Shown in pieces: positions 6,418-7,232 of a stretch of 7,232 bases of DNA (positions within the stretch are counted from its first letter, which is position 1; each line of letters begins with the position of its first letter). The DNA comes from Thermoplasmata archaeon. Lineage in GTDB: Archaea > Thermoplasmatota > Thermoplasmata > RBG-16-68-12. The stretch is from the NCBI GenBank assembly GCA_021788795.1, contig JAJYKG010000107.1, positions 1 to 7,232 on the forward strand, written 5' to 3'. Under the pieces are notes generated by a model. The model did not search any database and had not been told where the DNA came from. It saw nothing but the letters and a program-made list of their open reading frames with translations. A program made the position numbers and the translations under genes.

Positions 6418-7232
6418 ATGATCCGACGCCTCCTCATCGCGAACCGGGGCGAGATCGCCATCCGCGTCGCGCGCTCGGCGCGGGAGATGGGGATCGCCTG
6501 CATCGGCGTCTACTCGGAGGCGGACCGGGACGCGCTCCATCGGAAGGCCATGGACGAGTCCTTGCCGATCGGGGGTCCGCTCCCCGCGGACAGCTACCTG
6601 AACATCGACCACATCCTCAAGGCCGCGAAGAAGGCCCGCGCGGACGCCATCCACCCGGGATACGGTTTCCTCTCCGAGAACCCGCGGTTCTCGCGGCGGT
6701 GCGAGGAGGAGGACCTCATCTTCGTCGGCCCGGGGCCGAAGGCCATGGCCCTCTCCGGGGACAAGATCGCCTCGCGGAAGGCGATGGCCGCCGCGGGCGT
6801 CCCCGTCACCCCGGGCATCGATCGCGTCCTCCGCTCCCCCGGCGAGGCCGCGGAGGTCGCGGACCGCCTCGGCTACCCCGTCATGTTCAAGGCCACCGCC
6901 GGGGGCGGCGGCATCGGCATGTCCCGCGTGGACCGGCCGAAGGACCTGCCCGCGGCTTTCGAGTCCGCGCAGTCCGTCGCCCGGGCGAACTTCGGGAACC
7001 CGGACCTCTTCCTGGAGAAGTACATCGAGCACGCGAGGCATGTGGAGGTCCAGGTCCTCATCGCGCGGCGCGGGAAAGGGCTGCACTTCGGCGAGCGCGA
7101 GTGCAGCATCCAGCGGCGGCACCAGAAGCTCGTCGAGGAGTCCCCCAGCCCCGCCCTCAATCCGCGCCTGCGAGCCCGGATGGGCGACGCCGCCCTCAAG
7201 GTGGTCAAGGCGCTGGGCTACGAGGGCGTGGG
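6418..7232 (+). CDS. accC: Acyl-CoA carboxylase, biotin carboxylase subunit (3' end outside window)
   Basis: This ATP-grasp enzyme uses ATP and bicarbonate to carboxylate the biotin of a carrier protein, which then feeds the carboxyltransferase encoded just upstream. The ATG at 6418 is 10 nt after the pccB stop, so the two are almost certainly one operon. There is no clear Shine-Dalgarno sequence in the gap. The 271 visible complete codons cover the N-terminal domain (LLIANRGEIAIRVAR at 5-19, HPGYGFLSEN) and much of the ATP-grasp domain. GDK ends at Lys116, and Lys158 is followed by a glycine loop, GGGGIGM. EKYIEHARHVEVQV follows, then Gln232, His235 and Lys237 in the IQRRHQKLVEE motif. These agree within one residue with the numbering of E. 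coli AccC (116, 159, 233, 236, 238). The catalytic Glu, Asn and Arg residues lie beyond the edge, as does any fused biotin carrier domain, so subunit architecture cannot be decided here. Confidence 0.97.
   Translation, partial: MIRRLLIANRGEIAIRVARSAREMGIACIGVYSEADRDALHRKAMDESLPIGGPLPADSYLNIDHILKAAKKARADAIHPGYGFLSENPRFSRRCEEEDLIFVGPGPKAMALSGDKIASRKAMAAAGVPVTPGIDRVLRSPGEAAEVADRLGYPVMFKATAGGGGIGMSRVDRPKDLPAAFESAQSVARANFGNPDLFLEKYIEHARHVEVQVLIARRGKGLHFGERECSIQRRHQKLVEESPSPALNPRLRARMGDAALKVVKALGYEGV

Noticed and set aside
4383..6503. A 706-codon minus-strand open frame, opposite the carboxyltransferase
   Set aside because: It has low-complexity charged composition (runs of Arg, Glu, Asp, His), spans three real genes and matches no family. 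It is a shadow frame.
6301..7122. A 273-codon minus-strand frame opposite the biotin carboxylase
   Set aside because: The + strand here encodes unmistakable biotin carboxylase motifs. The minus frame is a composition artefact.
1..7232. CRISPR arrays, insertion sequences, long direct or inverted repeats, attachment sites
   Set aside because: I found no regularly spaced repeats, transposase-like protein or paired terminal repeats. Short G+C-rich repeats are at the level expected from composition.

Overview
The window is very G+C-rich and densely coding, with every supported gene on the + strand. It looks archaeal. Several genes have a short A/T-rich box (GTTTAT or GTTGAA) 31-32 nt before the start codon and no Shine-Dalgarno sequence. 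That is the spacing expected when an archaeal TATA box drives a leaderless mRNA. Gene content (a biotin ligase without a DNA-binding domain, a split acyl-CoA carboxylase, methylmalonyl-CoA epimerase, a secreted penicillin-acylase-type hydrolase) fits a heterotrophic archaeon. A high-G+C Thermoplasmata-like lineage is my best guess, but this rests on general style and not on a marker gene.

Layout: (1) 1-281, the C-terminal part of methylmalonyl-CoA epimerase, cut by the window edge. (2) 362-1039, an unrecognised seven-helix membrane protein with its own promoter. (3) 1080-1844, a monofunctional biotin-protein ligase with its own promoter and a GTG start. (4) 1841-4396, a secreted or membrane-anchored S45 penicillin acylase-type Ntn hydrolase whose start is ambiguous. 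(5) 4401-4829, a small four-helix membrane protein 4 nt behind it. (6) 4857-6407, the carboxyltransferase subunit of a propionyl-CoA-type carboxylase. (7) 6418-7232, the biotin carboxylase subunit, cut by the right edge.

How they work together: biotin carboxylase and carboxyltransferase, with a biotin carrier protein expected beyond the right edge, would convert propionyl-CoA to methylmalonyl-CoA. The epimerase at the left edge would then supply the stereoisomer used by methylmalonyl-CoA mutase to make succinyl-CoA. The biotin ligase would charge the carrier protein. The acylase plus four-helix protein look like a separate extracellular degradation module placed inside this metabolic neighbourhood. 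The seven-helix protein has no evident link to the pathway.

I saw no CRISPR array, tRNA, rRNA, insertion sequence or long repeat. No stretch longer than 300 bases lacks a gene; the largest gap is 80 bases (282-361). I found no clearly new multi-gene system. The best leads are the start-site conflict of the acylase, its exported and probably glycosylated character, and the two unrecognised membrane proteins.
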